The notes beneath the pieces were generated by a model. The model did not search any database. It saw only the letters and a program-made list of their open reading frames with translations, and was not told where the DNA came from. From NCBI GenBank assembly GCA_041738275.1, contig JBGSQD010000027.1, forward strand, positions 1 through 26,159: a DNA stretch of 26,159 nt, written 5' to 3'. Origin of the DNA: JACPFJ01 sp041738275 (GTDB lineage: Bacteria > Desulfobacterota > Desulfuromonadia > Geobacterales > Pseudopelobacteraceae). Shown here piece after piece: positions 7,100 through 15,149 of this stretch; the first letter of the stretch is position 1; the number at the start of each line of letters is the position of its first letter. Made by a program: the position numbers and the translations under genes.

Positions 7100-8368
7100 T
7101 TAAAACGGATACCCCAGTCCGACAAATACGGCTGGGCCATCGCTCCCGATGCCCAGATCGACGCGACCGACAATATTGGGACGTACCAAGGCCCGGAAAC
7201 CGATGCCGGGGTTGAATTCAAAGTTGCTGAATTGGGCCTTGTCGAGTGATTCCATCACTGCCCCGAAGTCAATAAAAGGTGCCACCTCCCAATCTGCGGT
7301 GACGTTAAAAACCTCCCAGCGGAAAAGCCGGATCCGTTCCTCCAGGTTACAGAGAAAGAAACTGTTGTCTATGAACCGGTTACGTCCGTAGCCGCGCAGG
7401 GTGGTCTCTCCCCCCAGAACACTCTGCTCCAGGAAAGGGACGTCATCCCCCAGTGTCTGATTATACATGAAGCGAAATACGCTGATGTAACGGGCCTTGT
7501 CGAGCGGTATGAAGCCTTTCATCTCGACCTCATAGTGGCGGTAGTCGGCAGCGCCTCCGAGGTCTTTGAAGCTGGTCTCCAGCGAAATCCTAGCGTAGCC
7601 TCCGAAGGTTGGTGTGTCCTTGTTGTCCAGGGTGCTGTAGACGAGAGCCAGACGCGGGGCATGGGCAGTGAAGCCATCAATCCCCGGAACGGTTTGTGCT
7701 GAGAATTGGTCTTTGATGTATGGCAGTGTGGTCACCGCGCCTCGCCGTATGGTCACATCGCGGAAACGGTCGCCCAGAACGAGCTGGAAATGCTTGCCGA
7801 TCTGGTAGCCTGCTGCAAGGTTGAAGCCGATTTCGTCATTGGCGTAGTTGGTTTCATGCTGGACCGGGCTCTTGGCCTGGAAACCGAAAAAACGGGACGA
7901 ACCGTCGGATGTTTTGAATACAAAGGCGTTGAGTTCAAGTTTTTTGCCCAGTAAAGAGGTGTCGCGGATCCTGAATTCGTAGTTGTGGTTGACCTTGGTG
8001 GATTGGGAAAGGTTGAACTCCATGTTCTGGTCAGGTCTTGGATAAAAGGCGCCGTACAGGGACATGGTGACACCGAAGTTGTCATTATAGTTTACCTGAG
8101 GCGCCAGCAGGGTGTTGATTTCGTCTTTTTTGTTGTGGATCAGAAAGGCGGCCAGGGCACCGTAGGTGATGCCTTCATTGGGGCTGGAGGCGATCACCGG
8201 CAGGGGCACGGTTACAACCTTGACATTGGTGTCGCAGGCATCACTGGTCAGGGGGCATGGCAGGTTATCACGGTGGAGGTAGCTGGTGCAGCCACCGAGC
8301 AGTCCGGTAAGTATCAGCAACGCGCACAGAATCATACCGTTGAGTAATGATGATGGTCTCAATTTCAT
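7100..8368 (-). CDS. Outer-membrane beta-barrel protein of the BamA/D15 surface-antigen type, lipoprotein
   Basis: The protein has 422 residues from ATG 8368. An N-terminal signal with a lipobox (LTGLLGGC) predicts lipid attachment at that cysteine. The rest is rich in alternating beta strands and ends in a C-terminal phenylalanine (VFVGLGYPF), the usual outer-membrane targeting end. GGETTLRGYGRNRF matches the conserved loop-6 RGY/F motif of Omp85 barrels. No POTRA repeats fit in the short region between the cysteine and the barrel, so it is not a complete BamA. An ATG at 8386 would add six residues; neither start has a good ribosome site, and 8368 gives the more usual basic start (MKLR). It may be a small surface-antigen barrel of unknown cargo. 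It is convergent with the exporter gene. Confidence 0.82.
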   Translation of the reverse strand: MKLRPSSLLNGMILCALLILTGLLGGCTSYLHRDNLPCPLTSDACDTNVKVVTVPLPVIASSPNEGITYGALAAFLIHNKKDEINTLLAPQVNYNDNFGVTMSLYGAFYPRPDQNMEFNLSQSTKVNHNYEFRIRDTSLLGKKLELNAFVFKTSDGSSRFFGFQAKSPVQHETNYANDEIGFNLAAGYQIGKHFQLVLGDRFRDVTIRRGAVTTLPYIKDQFSAQTVPGIDGFTAHAPRLALVYSTLDNKDTPTFGGYARISLETSFKDLGGAADYRHYEVEMKGFIPLDKARYISVFRFMYNQTLGDDVPFLEQSVLGGETTLRGYGRNRFIDNSFFLCNLEERIRLFRWEVFNVTADWEVAPFIDFGAVMESLDKAQFSNFEFNPGIGFRALVRPNIVGRVDLGIGSDGPAVFVGLGYPF

Positions 8369-8438
8369 AGCAGAAATATGTATCATTGAGCCGAGCCGGA
8401 TGTCAATCGTACTCTTGTATTTATGGCTGTTATAGCGC

Positions 8439-8467
8439 TTGTTTCCGCTGGTCCGGTGCGTTATAAT
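8439..8467 (+). promoter_or_regulatory. Sigma-70-like promoter for the kinase/regulator operon
   Basis: TTGTTT (8439-8444) is followed by exactly 17 bp and a perfect TATAAT (8462-8467), 31 nt before the histidine kinase ATG. The -35 box matches at only three positions. Placement in the divergent spacer fits. Confidence 0.5.
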
Positions 8468-8498
8468 TCATCATTATTTCCGCTGTGCAAGGTTTTAA

Positions 8499-9929
8499 AT
8501 GAAGCTCAACACCAAGCTCGTTATCATAATGCTCTCCCTGCTGGTCCTTGCCATGCTGACCCTCTTCACGCTTAATCAGTTTGCGCAGAACGACCTGGTG
8601 CAGGAGATTCAGGACAGCTCTCAGGAGATCTCCAAGGCGGTCCAGATGAGTATCGAGGATCTCACCTCCGAGGCAGAGACCTCCCGCCTGGCCGAATACC
8701 TTCACAAGGCCCGCGACCGCGGCATCAATGAAATCAATATCATCAACATCGAAGGGGAAATTATTGATTCTTCCGATCCGGAAAAGATCGGCAAGAAGCG
8801 CGAGCTGAAAAAACTGGAGAAGGGTATTCACGCCGCACCGCGTAAGCAGGCGGGGGCAACGGTCCTTTCCCAGAAGCCGTATGAGGTGGTGGTGCCTGTT
8901 ATTGTTGGCGACGAACAGCTGGGGTATGTGCAGATCAACATGCTGCTGGATAATATCCGCGATATTCAGCACGCCAACTTTATTCGTCGTTTGTTTGCCA
9001 CCTGCATGGTTTTTGCCGTGGGGATTGCCTTTACTATTTTTCTGGCCCGGCGCTACACCGAGCCGATTCACCGACTGGTGGATGATTTCAAGCGCGTATC
9101 AGCCGGAGACCTGTCGGTTATCATTCCGGTGGATAGCCGTGACGAGATCGGGGAACTGGCCTCAGGCTTCAACAACATGGTAGAGAAGCTGCGTGAACGG
9201 GAGGTCCTGGAAAAACGGCTCTACGAAGCAGAACATCTTTCCCGTGTCGGTCAGCTGGCCTCGGGTATCGCCCATGAAATCCGCAATCCGCTCAACTACA
9301 TCAGTCTGGCCATCGATCATCTCAAGGCCGAGATGCTGCCGAACTGCGGGGATAAATGCGCAGAGATGGTTGAATTGACCGATAAGATCAAGGAAGAGGT
9401 ACGCCGGGCCAATTACATGGTGATCAACTTCATGAACTATGGCCGACCGCTCAAACTGCGTCGGGCTCATGTCCCCTATGTCGATATTTTGACAAAGGTC
9501 ATGCCGCTGGTTAGCGACCGGCTAATGGAGCAGCATATCCGGGTGGAACAGCATATCGATCCGGATCTGCCGCCCCTCTGGGTGGATCAGGAGCTGCTGC
9601 GCAACTGCATCCTGAATTTTCTCAATAATGCTGTCCATGCGATGAACAATGGTGGTGTGATCTCACTGGGGGCGACTCTTGACAGGGATACCGGCCAGGT
9701 GTTGCTGACCTTTGCCGACCAGGGCAGTGGCATTCATGAAGAGGACCTGGCCAAGATATTCCAACCCTATTTTACAACCAAGGATGTGGGTATCGGGCTC
9801 GGCCTGGCCATCACCGAGCGGATCATCAAGGAGCATGGCGGCGAAATCCTGGTTCGAAGCACACCTGGCGAGGGTACAACCTTTACGGTGCTGCTGCCGC
9901 TGCAGGCGGAATCAGCATCAAATTCATAA
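8499..9929 (+). CDS. Membrane sensor histidine kinase
   Basis: This is a two-component sensor kinase of 476 residues. Features in order are TM1 (about 7-25), a periplasmic sensor region of about 135 residues, TM2 (about 163-182), HAMP (about 183-235), the dimerisation/phosphotransfer helix with H259 (GIAHEIRNPLNYI), then the ATPase domain. That domain has an N box (FLNNAVHAM), G1 (FADQGSGI) and G2 (VGIGLGLAITERI). All catalytic motifs are intact. Its histidine region resembles NtrB/AtoS-type kinases, which fits the sigma-54 activator encoded 12 nt downstream. ATG 8499 follows AAGG at 6 nt. The periplasmic region contains a PAS/Cache-like strand pattern (VVPVIVGDEQLGYVQINM), suggesting a small-molecule signal. 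The ligand is unknown. Confidence 0.95.
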   Translation: MKLNTKLVIIMLSLLVLAMLTLFTLNQFAQNDLVQEIQDSSQEISKAVQMSIEDLTSEAETSRLAEYLHKARDRGINEINIINIEGEIIDSSDPEKIGKKRELKKLEKGIHAAPRKQAGATVLSQKPYEVVVPVIVGDEQLGYVQINMLLDNIRDIQHANFIRRLFATCMVFAVGIAFTIFLARRYTEPIHRLVDDFKRVSAGDLSVIIPVDSRDEIGELASGFNNMVEKLREREVLEKRLYEAEHLSRVGQLASGIAHEIRNPLNYISLAIDHLKAEMLPNCGDKCAEMVELTDKIKEEVRRANYMVINFMNYGRPLKLRRAHVPYVDILTKVMPLVSDRLMEQHIRVEQHIDPDLPPLWVDQELLRNCILNFLNNAVHAMNNGGVISLGATLDRDTGQVLLTFADQGSGIHEEDLAKIFQPYFTTKDVGIGLGLAITERIIKEHGGEILVRSTPGEGTTFTVLLPLQAESASNS

Positions 9930-9941
9930 GAAGGCAGGACC

Positions 9942-11342
9942 ATGACCATACCTGAAACATACGGCAGCATCCTGATCGTCGATGATGAGAAGGGGCAACG
10001 CGATATACTGAACGTCATCCTGAAAAAAGAAGGTTATGATGTCGTTGATGTCCCTGGCGTGCGCGAGGCGCTGAACCAGCTGGACAAGCGGGAGTTCGAC
10101 CTGATCCTGACGGATCTGAAGATGCAGGGGCAGAGCGGCTTGGACCTGTTGGAGAAGGTGTTGACAGACGACCCTCAGCAGTGCGTAATCCTGATGACCG
10201 CCCACGGCACGGTGGATTCCGCTGTGGAGGCAATGAAGAAGGGAGCCTTTGACTACCTGGAAAAACCGCTGGAGCGGGATGATCTTATCCTGACCCTGCG
10301 GCGCGCCTTTGAGCGAATCGGTCTGGTGCGGGAAAACCGGGTGTTGCAGAAGCGGGTCGAGGCCTTCCAGTCCATCCCCAACATGCTGGGCGAGCATCCC
10401 AAGATGCGCGAGGTATCCCGCGTTGTCACCAAGATTGCCGCCACGACCTCCACGGTACTGATCGTGGGCGAGTCCGGCACCGGTAAGGAACTGGTGGCCC
10501 GGGCCATCCACGACGGCAGCCAGCGAAGTTCTAAACCGTTCATGGCGATCAACTGCGCTGCCATCCCCGACTCCCTGATCGAGAGCGAGCTGTTCGGTCA
10601 CGAAAAGGGGAGTTTCACCGGCGCCAATGCCCGTGAACTCGGCATCTTCGAGGCCGCCAACGGCGGCACGGTCTTTCTGGACGAGATCGGCGAGATGAAT
10701 GTGGCCATGCAGGCCAAGCTGCTGAGGGCCATTCAGGAGAAGGAGATTCGCCGGGTAGGGGGCAAGGTCAACATTCCCCTGGATGTGCGCATCCTTTCGG
10801 CCACCAACAAGGAATTGGAGCAGGAGATCAAGCGCGGCGCGTTCCGCGAGGATCTTTTCTACCGTCTGAACGTGATACGCATCAGCCTGCCGCCCCTGCG
10901 TGAACGGGGCAGTGATGTCAAAACGTTGGCGGAATTCTTCGTAAAAAAATACAGTCAGGCCACCGGCATTGTTGTGGACGGTATTTCCAAGTCGGCACTA
11001 AAATTGCTTATGAATTATGTCTGGCCCGGTAATGTGCGTCAACTGGAATCGGTTATCGAGCGGTCGGTGCTGATGGCGGAAAGCAATATCATTCAACCGG
11101 ATGACCTGCCGGTGGAGATCAGCGCCATGTCGGCACTTGGCGGAAACATCCCCTTTGATCTGCCGCCGGAAGGGATCGCCTTCGAGGAGTTTGAAAAGGG
11201 GCTGATCGTCAAGGCGATGGAACGGGCGGAGTGGGTGATCGGCAAGGCGGCGCCGCTACTGGGGATGAGTTACAAGACCCTGCAGTACCGCCTGGAGAAG
11301 TTTGAGATCGAACGGCCGGACAGGCGGACCAAGAATCCTTGA
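9942..11342 (+). CDS. NtrC-family sigma-54-dependent response regulator
   Basis: This is a 466-residue transcription activator and partner of the upstream kinase. The receiver domain has D58 (LILTDLKMQG) as phospho-acceptor. The AAA+ domain has Walker A GESGTGKE (176-183), the sigma-54 contact loop at 223-228 as GSFTGA (Ser in place of the usual Ala), Walker B VFLDEIGEM and an arginine-finger region (FREDLFYRLNV). The C-terminus carries a Fis-type helix-turn-helix (GKAAPLLGMSYKTLQYRLEK). ATG 9942 has an AAGG/AGGA site. Gene spacing of 12 nt shows an operon with the kinase. I found no good sigma-54 promoter in the window, so the targets are probably elsewhere. The GSFTGA variant is common in active members of the family. 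Confidence 0.96.
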   Translation: MTIPETYGSILIVDDEKGQRDILNVILKKEGYDVVDVPGVREALNQLDKREFDLILTDLKMQGQSGLDLLEKVLTDDPQQCVILMTAHGTVDSAVEAMKKGAFDYLEKPLERDDLILTLRRAFERIGLVRENRVLQKRVEAFQSIPNMLGEHPKMREVSRVVTKIAATTSTVLIVGESGTGKELVARAIHDGSQRSSKPFMAINCAAIPDSLIESELFGHEKGSFTGANARELGIFEAANGGTVFLDEIGEMNVAMQAKLLRAIQEKEIRRVGGKVNIPLDVRILSATNKELEQEIKRGAFREDLFYRLNVIRISLPPLRERGSDVKTLAEFFVKKYSQATGIVVDGISKSALKLLMNYVWPGNVRQLESVIERSVLMAESNIIQPDDLPVEISAMSALGGNIPFDLPPEGIAFEEFEKGLIVKAMERAEWVIGKAAPLLGMSYKTLQYRLEKFEIERPDRRTKNP

Positions 11343-11406
11343 AGCGGTTGCTGGCCATGATTTCTGCGGATTAGAGCACAATTGAGGTCGCCGGATATAA
11401 ACATAC

Positions 11407-11433
11407 TACACATTTTTTATTTTCTGCCGATAT
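11407..11433 (+). promoter_or_regulatory. Sigma-28 (FliA)-like promoter
   Basis: TACACATT (11407-11414), 11 bp, then GCCGATAT (11426-11433) compares with the consensus TAAAGTTT-N11-GCCGATAA. It matches 5 of 8 and 7 of 8 with exact spacing. An overlapping TATAAT (11431-11436) with TACACA 18 bp upstream could instead be a sigma-70 promoter. Either would give a leader of about 110 nt for the TPR gene at 11550. Confidence 0.5.
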
Positions 11434-11480
11434 AATTAGTAAGTTAGAAGTTGTTTTCTGCGCTTTTCAGGCAGAAAATA
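11418..11480. repeat. Inverted repeat in the TPR gene leader
   Basis: ATTTTCTGCC (11418-11427) and its exact reverse complement GGCAGAAAAT (11471-11480) lie 43 bp apart. The first arm overlaps the -10 region of the predicted promoter. A further TTTTCTGC copy lies between them (11454-11461). The arrangement suggests a regulator operator or a long leader stem. Confidence 0.4.
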
Positions 11481-11549
11481 TCTTCGTTAACGCACTTATC
11501 CTGTTTATCAGGGTTAGGTATAAAAGAGCAAGAACATGGGGGATGAATC

Positions 11550-12743
11550 ATGGCAACCTTCGATTTCGATAAGTATGCAGCAAATGCCGACGCCTTGGCA
11601 TCGGTGTATCAGGATGTACAGGGGCAGCGTGCGCAACTGGCCCAGTATGCCATCCAAAAAGCTGCCGGCTATCTTCAGGAAAACAAGAACGACGAGGCCA
11701 TCAAGGAATTCAAGAAGGCCCTTGCTTTTGACCCTCAAAACGCCACCGCTCACACCTACATAGGCAAGATCTATCAAAGTCAGGGCAAAACAGCTGAGGC
11801 CATCAAGGAGTTCAAAACAGTCGTGCAGAATGACAGAACCTCTGTGACCGCCCGCAACAATCTCGGCAATGCCTATCTCCAGGCCAAACAGTACGCTGAC
11901 GCTGAAAAGGAATTCAAGACCGCAGCCAAGATGGACCCGATCAATCCGCTGGCGGATTATACCCTCGGCATTCTATATACCCAGACCGAGCGTTTTGGCG
12001 AGGCCGAGGTCCAGTTCAACAAGGTGGCTAAGGTATCCCCTCGAGATGGAAACGTCTTTTACGCCCTGGGAGCGCTCTTCAACAAGACAGGCAGGTCTGA
12101 AGAAGCCGTTAAAAATCTTGAAAAAGCACTTACCCTGAAAAAAGATTTTCCAGCGGCCAATTTTGAGCTTGGTTCAGCATATGCGAATCTTGGTGATGAG
12201 GACAATGCGCAAGAGCAACTGAGTATTCTTAATACAAAAGACACCAATCTTTATAACAGCTTGAGTTCTATTCTCAACAAGCCCAAAATGGTCTATATGG
12301 ATGCGGCCAAAAATAAAAGTTTCAACCAGCTTCTGGGGCCGCGAACCCCACTCTGGATGCTCGATCCAACCTTGATGGATGCGAATGCCAGCAAAAAGGT
12401 CACAGTTGCTATCCAGTTCAGCAACAAAATGGACATAGCATCAATCATGAACCCCGCCAATTGGGAGATATCCAGAGCCAATAACACCGAAGGTGGTTAC
12501 TACAACAGCTACATGCCGGCTACCTCCCGCGAGGTCAGCATACCCAAGAGGCCGTACTCTGTTACCTACGACCCGACCACCCAGCAGGCGAGCGTCACTT
12601 TTACTCTACAGCAGAATGAAAACGGCGATGCTACCATTGACCCGTCACATCTGGTTTTCAAGTTTTCCGGCAAGGATGCCGACGGAAGGCAGATGGATAC
12701 CGGCGGTGACCAGATTGACGGCTATGCGGTGAAACCATTCTGA
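11550..12743 (+). CDS. TPR protein with C-terminal Ig-like domain
   Basis: This protein has 397 residues. The first 40 are helical without a signal peptide or membrane helix. About seven TPR units follow (roughly residues 35-260), recognised by repeated patterns such as NDEAIKEFKKALAFDPQN and GNAYLQAKQYADAEKEFK. Residues from about 290 on change to beta-rich sequence (KVTVAIQFSNKMDIASIMN, then VTFTLQQNENGDATI) that looks like a bacterial Ig-like (Big_5 type) fold. Such domains are usually extracytoplasmic, so the lack of an export signal is odd. ATG 11550 follows GGGGGA at 6 nt. A sigma-28-like promoter lies upstream and a hairpin terminator downstream, so it is probably monocistronic. A role in flagellar or surface structure assembly is possible but unproven. 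Confidence 0.85.
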   Translation: MATFDFDKYAANADALASVYQDVQGQRAQLAQYAIQKAAGYLQENKNDEAIKEFKKALAFDPQNATAHTYIGKIYQSQGKTAEAIKEFKTVVQNDRTSVTARNNLGNAYLQAKQYADAEKEFKTAAKMDPINPLADYTLGILYTQTERFGEAEVQFNKVAKVSPRDGNVFYALGALFNKTGRSEEAVKNLEKALTLKKDFPAANFELGSAYANLGDEDNAQEQLSILNTKDTNLYNSLSSILNKPKMVYMDAAKNKSFNQLLGPRTPLWMLDPTLMDANASKKVTVAIQFSNKMDIASIMNPANWEISRANNTEGGYYNSYMPATSREVSIPKRPYSVTYDPTTQQASVTFTLQQNENGDATIDPSHLVFKFSGKDADGRQMDTGGDQIDGYAVKPF

Positions 12744-12773
12744 GCAACTCCATTCGATTTTCGGCTAAACACC

Positions 12774-12801
12774 AGGGGATTCACACAGAGAATCCCCTTT
12801 T
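12774..12801 (+). terminator. Rho-independent terminator
   Basis: GGGGATTC (12775-12782), a 7-nt loop and GAATCCCC (12790-12797) form a perfect 8-bp stem, followed by TTTT. It lies 32 nt past the stop of the TPR/Ig-like gene. Confidence 0.8.
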
Positions 12802-12845
12802 GCATTCTGTGCCGCCCCTAATCTAGCTATTAGTGTATCGATTCA

Positions 12846-12875
12846 TTGCAAATATGATGCTATTATTGTAATAAT
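12846..12875 (+). promoter_or_regulatory. Possible sigma-70 promoter for the second TPR gene
   Basis: TTGCAA (12846-12851, 4 of 6) is followed after 18 bp by AATAAT (12870-12875, 5 of 6), about 50 nt before the ATG at 12927 and after a terminator. It supports independent transcription of the next gene. Confidence 0.4.
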
Positions 12876-12926
12876 TTTCGCAGATAAACTCGTATTCGCT
12901 GCAAAACCTTCGGGTAAGGAGATGAT

Positions 12927-14486
12927 ATGAATCAATTGGCGCTGCAAGGTCTTATAGTTGTCGAAGGACGGGCAACCTACGAGAGAATCGTTACCTACAT
13001 TCGTGAGGTTGAGGCGGACGAAGCGATCCGCCAGATTCAAAACTTCCTCAAGATATATCCCGAATTTGCCCAGGCGCATAACGATCTGGCAGTTCTTTAC
13101 TATCAGGCCGGCAATGGCATGAAAGCGCTGGCACATTATGAAAAGGCCCACAAACTTGAACCGTCAAATATAACTTTCCGTAAAAACCTGGCCGACTTCT
13201 ATTTTGTTGAACTGGAATGGGCGGACGATGCCATCCACACCTATCTGGATATCCTCAAGGACAATCCCTTTGACATAGATACGTTGAACGCCCTTGGCAC
13301 CATATGCACCGGGATCGGCCGGCGCGAGCAGGCCCGCCAGTATTTCACCCGTACCCTGCAGCTGGATGCCGTCAACAGCCAGGCCCGCCAGGCCCTGCAG
13401 CAGCTGGGCGGTCAATTGCCGGCCTCGCCTTCCCCGGCGCAGATCCCCAGCCCGACATTACAACCTCAAATGGCAGCTGCAGTCATGCCGGCAGTACAAC
13501 CCGGCGTTGCCCCTGCTCAGACATCAGCCATATTTGAGCCGCCGCAAAATCCCGAACAACTTTACCGGCAGGCACTGGAACTGGCAAACTCCGGCAAGAA
13601 CAGCGAGGCCCGGCGCCGCCTGGAAGAACTGGTGTCACGACACCCAACGTATGCAGTCGCCCATAACGATCTGGGGGTACTCTGTCAGCAGGCCGGCGAC
13701 CTTGACCAGGCCCGCCGTCACCAGGAGCAGGCGCTCCGCCTGCAACCGGGCAACCTTACTTTCCAGAAGAACCTGGCCGACCTGCTGTACATCGCTTGCG
13801 GTGAAACAGAAGAGGCCATGAAGCTGTACGTCAAGATACTCGGTAATAATCCGCGTGATATCGAGGCACTAACTGCGATCAGCAAAATATGTCGCGACTT
13901 GGGCCAGCTGGACGATGCCCGCTCATTCCTTGAAACCATCCTCAAAATCGAGCCCTGGAACAGTGATGCCCGTGAATCTCTTGCTGACATCAACAAAGCC
14001 GGAAAGGCACAACAGGTTGCGGCAGCCGCGAACCCCAGCGCCGATGAAATACACTCCGAGGCGCTCCGCCTGTCACAAGGTGACCGGCACAGTGAAGCTC
14101 AGTCCATGCTGGAAGAGCTGGTTCACCACTATCCGGATCACGCCCTCGGCCACAATGACCTGGGTGTACTGCGTTATCGCCATGGCGACATCGCGGGGGC
14201 ACGCCGCGCCTATGAACGGGCAGTTGAGCTTCAGCCGACCAACAGCAATTTCCGCAAGAACCTGGCCGATCTATACTTTGCAGAACTAGGAATGGTTGAC
14301 GATGCCATCCGCATCTATCTTGACCTGTTCAGCCAGCAACCCCGCGACCTGGAGACGCTGGCCGCACTTGGACAGATCTGTGTTGCCGTCGGCCGGCCGG
14401 AAGAAGCAAAGTCGTTTTATCGCCGGGCGCTGGAGATCGAACCATGGAATGCAGAGCTGCGAGGGGCGCTCCAGACGCTGTGTTGA
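12927..14486 (+). CDS. TPR protein made of three repeated modules
   Basis: This is a 519-residue predicted cytoplasmic scaffold without signal or membrane segments. It contains three long copies of one TPR module. Each has AHNDLGVL-like and RKNLADLYF-like signatures, then a NPRDIETLAALGQIC-like and an IEPWN-like segment. The F(R/Q)KNLAD motif recurs at residues 84, 279 and 442. A Pro/Ala/Gln-rich linker (about 156-208) separates modules 1 and 2, and an Ala-rich linker separates 2 and 3. ATG 12927 follows AAGGAG at 5 nt. TPR proteins like this often accompany glycosyltransferases in Geobacter-type genomes and could organise the enzymes encoded downstream. The function is inferred from position only. 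Confidence 0.88.
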   Translation: MNQLALQGLIVVEGRATYERIVTYIREVEADEAIRQIQNFLKIYPEFAQAHNDLAVLYYQAGNGMKALAHYEKAHKLEPSNITFRKNLADFYFVELEWADDAIHTYLDILKDNPFDIDTLNALGTICTGIGRREQARQYFTRTLQLDAVNSQARQALQQLGGQLPASPSPAQIPSPTLQPQMAAAVMPAVQPGVAPAQTSAIFEPPQNPEQLYRQALELANSGKNSEARRRLEELVSRHPTYAVAHNDLGVLCQQAGDLDQARRHQEQALRLQPGNLTFQKNLADLLYIACGETEEAMKLYVKILGNNPRDIEALTAISKICRDLGQLDDARSFLETILKIEPWNSDARESLADINKAGKAQQVAAAANPSADEIHSEALRLSQGDRHSEAQSMLEELVHHYPDHALGHNDLGVLRYRHGDIAGARRAYERAVELQPTNSNFRKNLADLYFAELGMVDDAIRIYLDLFSQQPRDLETLAALGQICVAVGRPEEAKSFYRRALEIEPWNAELRGALQTLC

Positions 14487-14550
14487 TAAGTAATTCGCAT
14501 CACGATCCAATATCCTTTAATGGAACTTCTTGGGGACAGGTGAGTAACTG

Positions 14551-14889
14551 ATGACACAGGCGGAAGGTCTTAGTAGGTTAGAGTCAAAATATCTAGACCA
14601 GACGCGAGAGTTGGTTCTTAAGGCTACATCCGATCTCGATTGTACTATTTTCCTGTTTGGCTCTCGGGCTCGCGGCTTACATCGCCGAAGCTCTGACATT
14701 GATATCGGTTTTAGCGGGCTAAGTGAAGCTGTGTTCGTCAGAACAAGAGACCGTTTACTGTCAGAATTGGAAGAGAGCCTTGTTCCTCATCACATTGACC
14801 TGGTAAACATTGATACGGCACCCAGCGATTTTAGAAGCGTTGCCACGAAAGAGGTTATTGTATGGAAACAAAGTTCACGCGCAAACTGA
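14551..14889 (+). CDS. Minimal nucleotidyltransferase (MNT) domain protein, antitoxin type
   Basis: This is a 112-residue DNA polymerase beta-like nucleotidyltransferase. The family motif is present as FLFGSRARG followed by SDIDIG, giving the GS and DxD residues for Mg-nucleotide binding. Such proteins pair with HEPN or HI0074-type partners in toxin-antitoxin modules, where they can adenylylate the toxin. The next frame overlaps its end by 28 nt and starts like an HI0074 partner but is broken. ATG 14551 follows AGGTGA. The base composition is lower in GC than the TPR gene before it, which suggests separate origin. It may no longer act as an antitoxin if the partner is dead. Confidence 0.85.
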   Translation: MTQAEGLSRLESKYLDQTRELVLKATSDLDCTIFLFGSRARGLHRRSSDIDIGFSGLSEAVFVRTRDRLLSELEESLVPHHIDLVNIDTAPSDFRSVATKEVIVWKQSSRAN

Positions 14890-15149
14890 ATGATCTGGAA
14901 GCGGCGGTATCAAACTTTCGTGGTGCGTTGACACTTCAACCGTCATTTCCCGGAGATTATTGCAGTGTGAGATTGGTATTGTATTCCCGGAATATCACTG
15001 CCAAGTCAATGAATTTGCTAGGCTGGCAGGCACGTTGCAATATGCGGAATGTTGTAAGGATGATGGGGCAGGTGTACAGGAAAGCCTTGAGAAAAGTTTA
15101 TGCGGGTGGTGGTGATACTTATGCCGAGACTTATCATCACTGGAAATAA
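14862..15149 (+). pseudogene. Truncated HEPN/HI0074-like partner fragment
   Basis: The first 33 or so residues (KFTRKLNDLEAAVSNFRGAL) resemble the N-terminal helix of nucleotidyltransferase-partner (HI0074/HEPN) proteins, which are usually 130-145 residues. After about 14935 the resemblance stops, and none of the three frames continues the family pattern (no RFEFTFELAWK-like segment). One other frame stays open to a TGA at 15113-15115 but I do not recognise it. The tail overlaps the next gene by 29 nt. The best reading is a partner gene cut off by a recombination junction. A short novel protein cannot be excluded. Confidence 0.45.

Noticed and set aside
8380..8410. TTGACA on the minus strand before the outer-membrane protein gene
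   Set aside because: No acceptable -10 box lies 16-18 bp downstream, and the predicted start would fall at or inside the gene start.
8430..9071. 213-codon minus-strand frame over the histidine kinase N-terminus
   Set aside because: It lies fully opposite a kinase with intact motifs, shows no family resemblance and has no good ribosome site.
9924..10601. 225-codon minus-strand frame over the NtrC-type regulator
   Set aside because: It is His/Gln/Leu-rich shadow sequence; the plus strand encodes an intact receiver and AAA+ domain.
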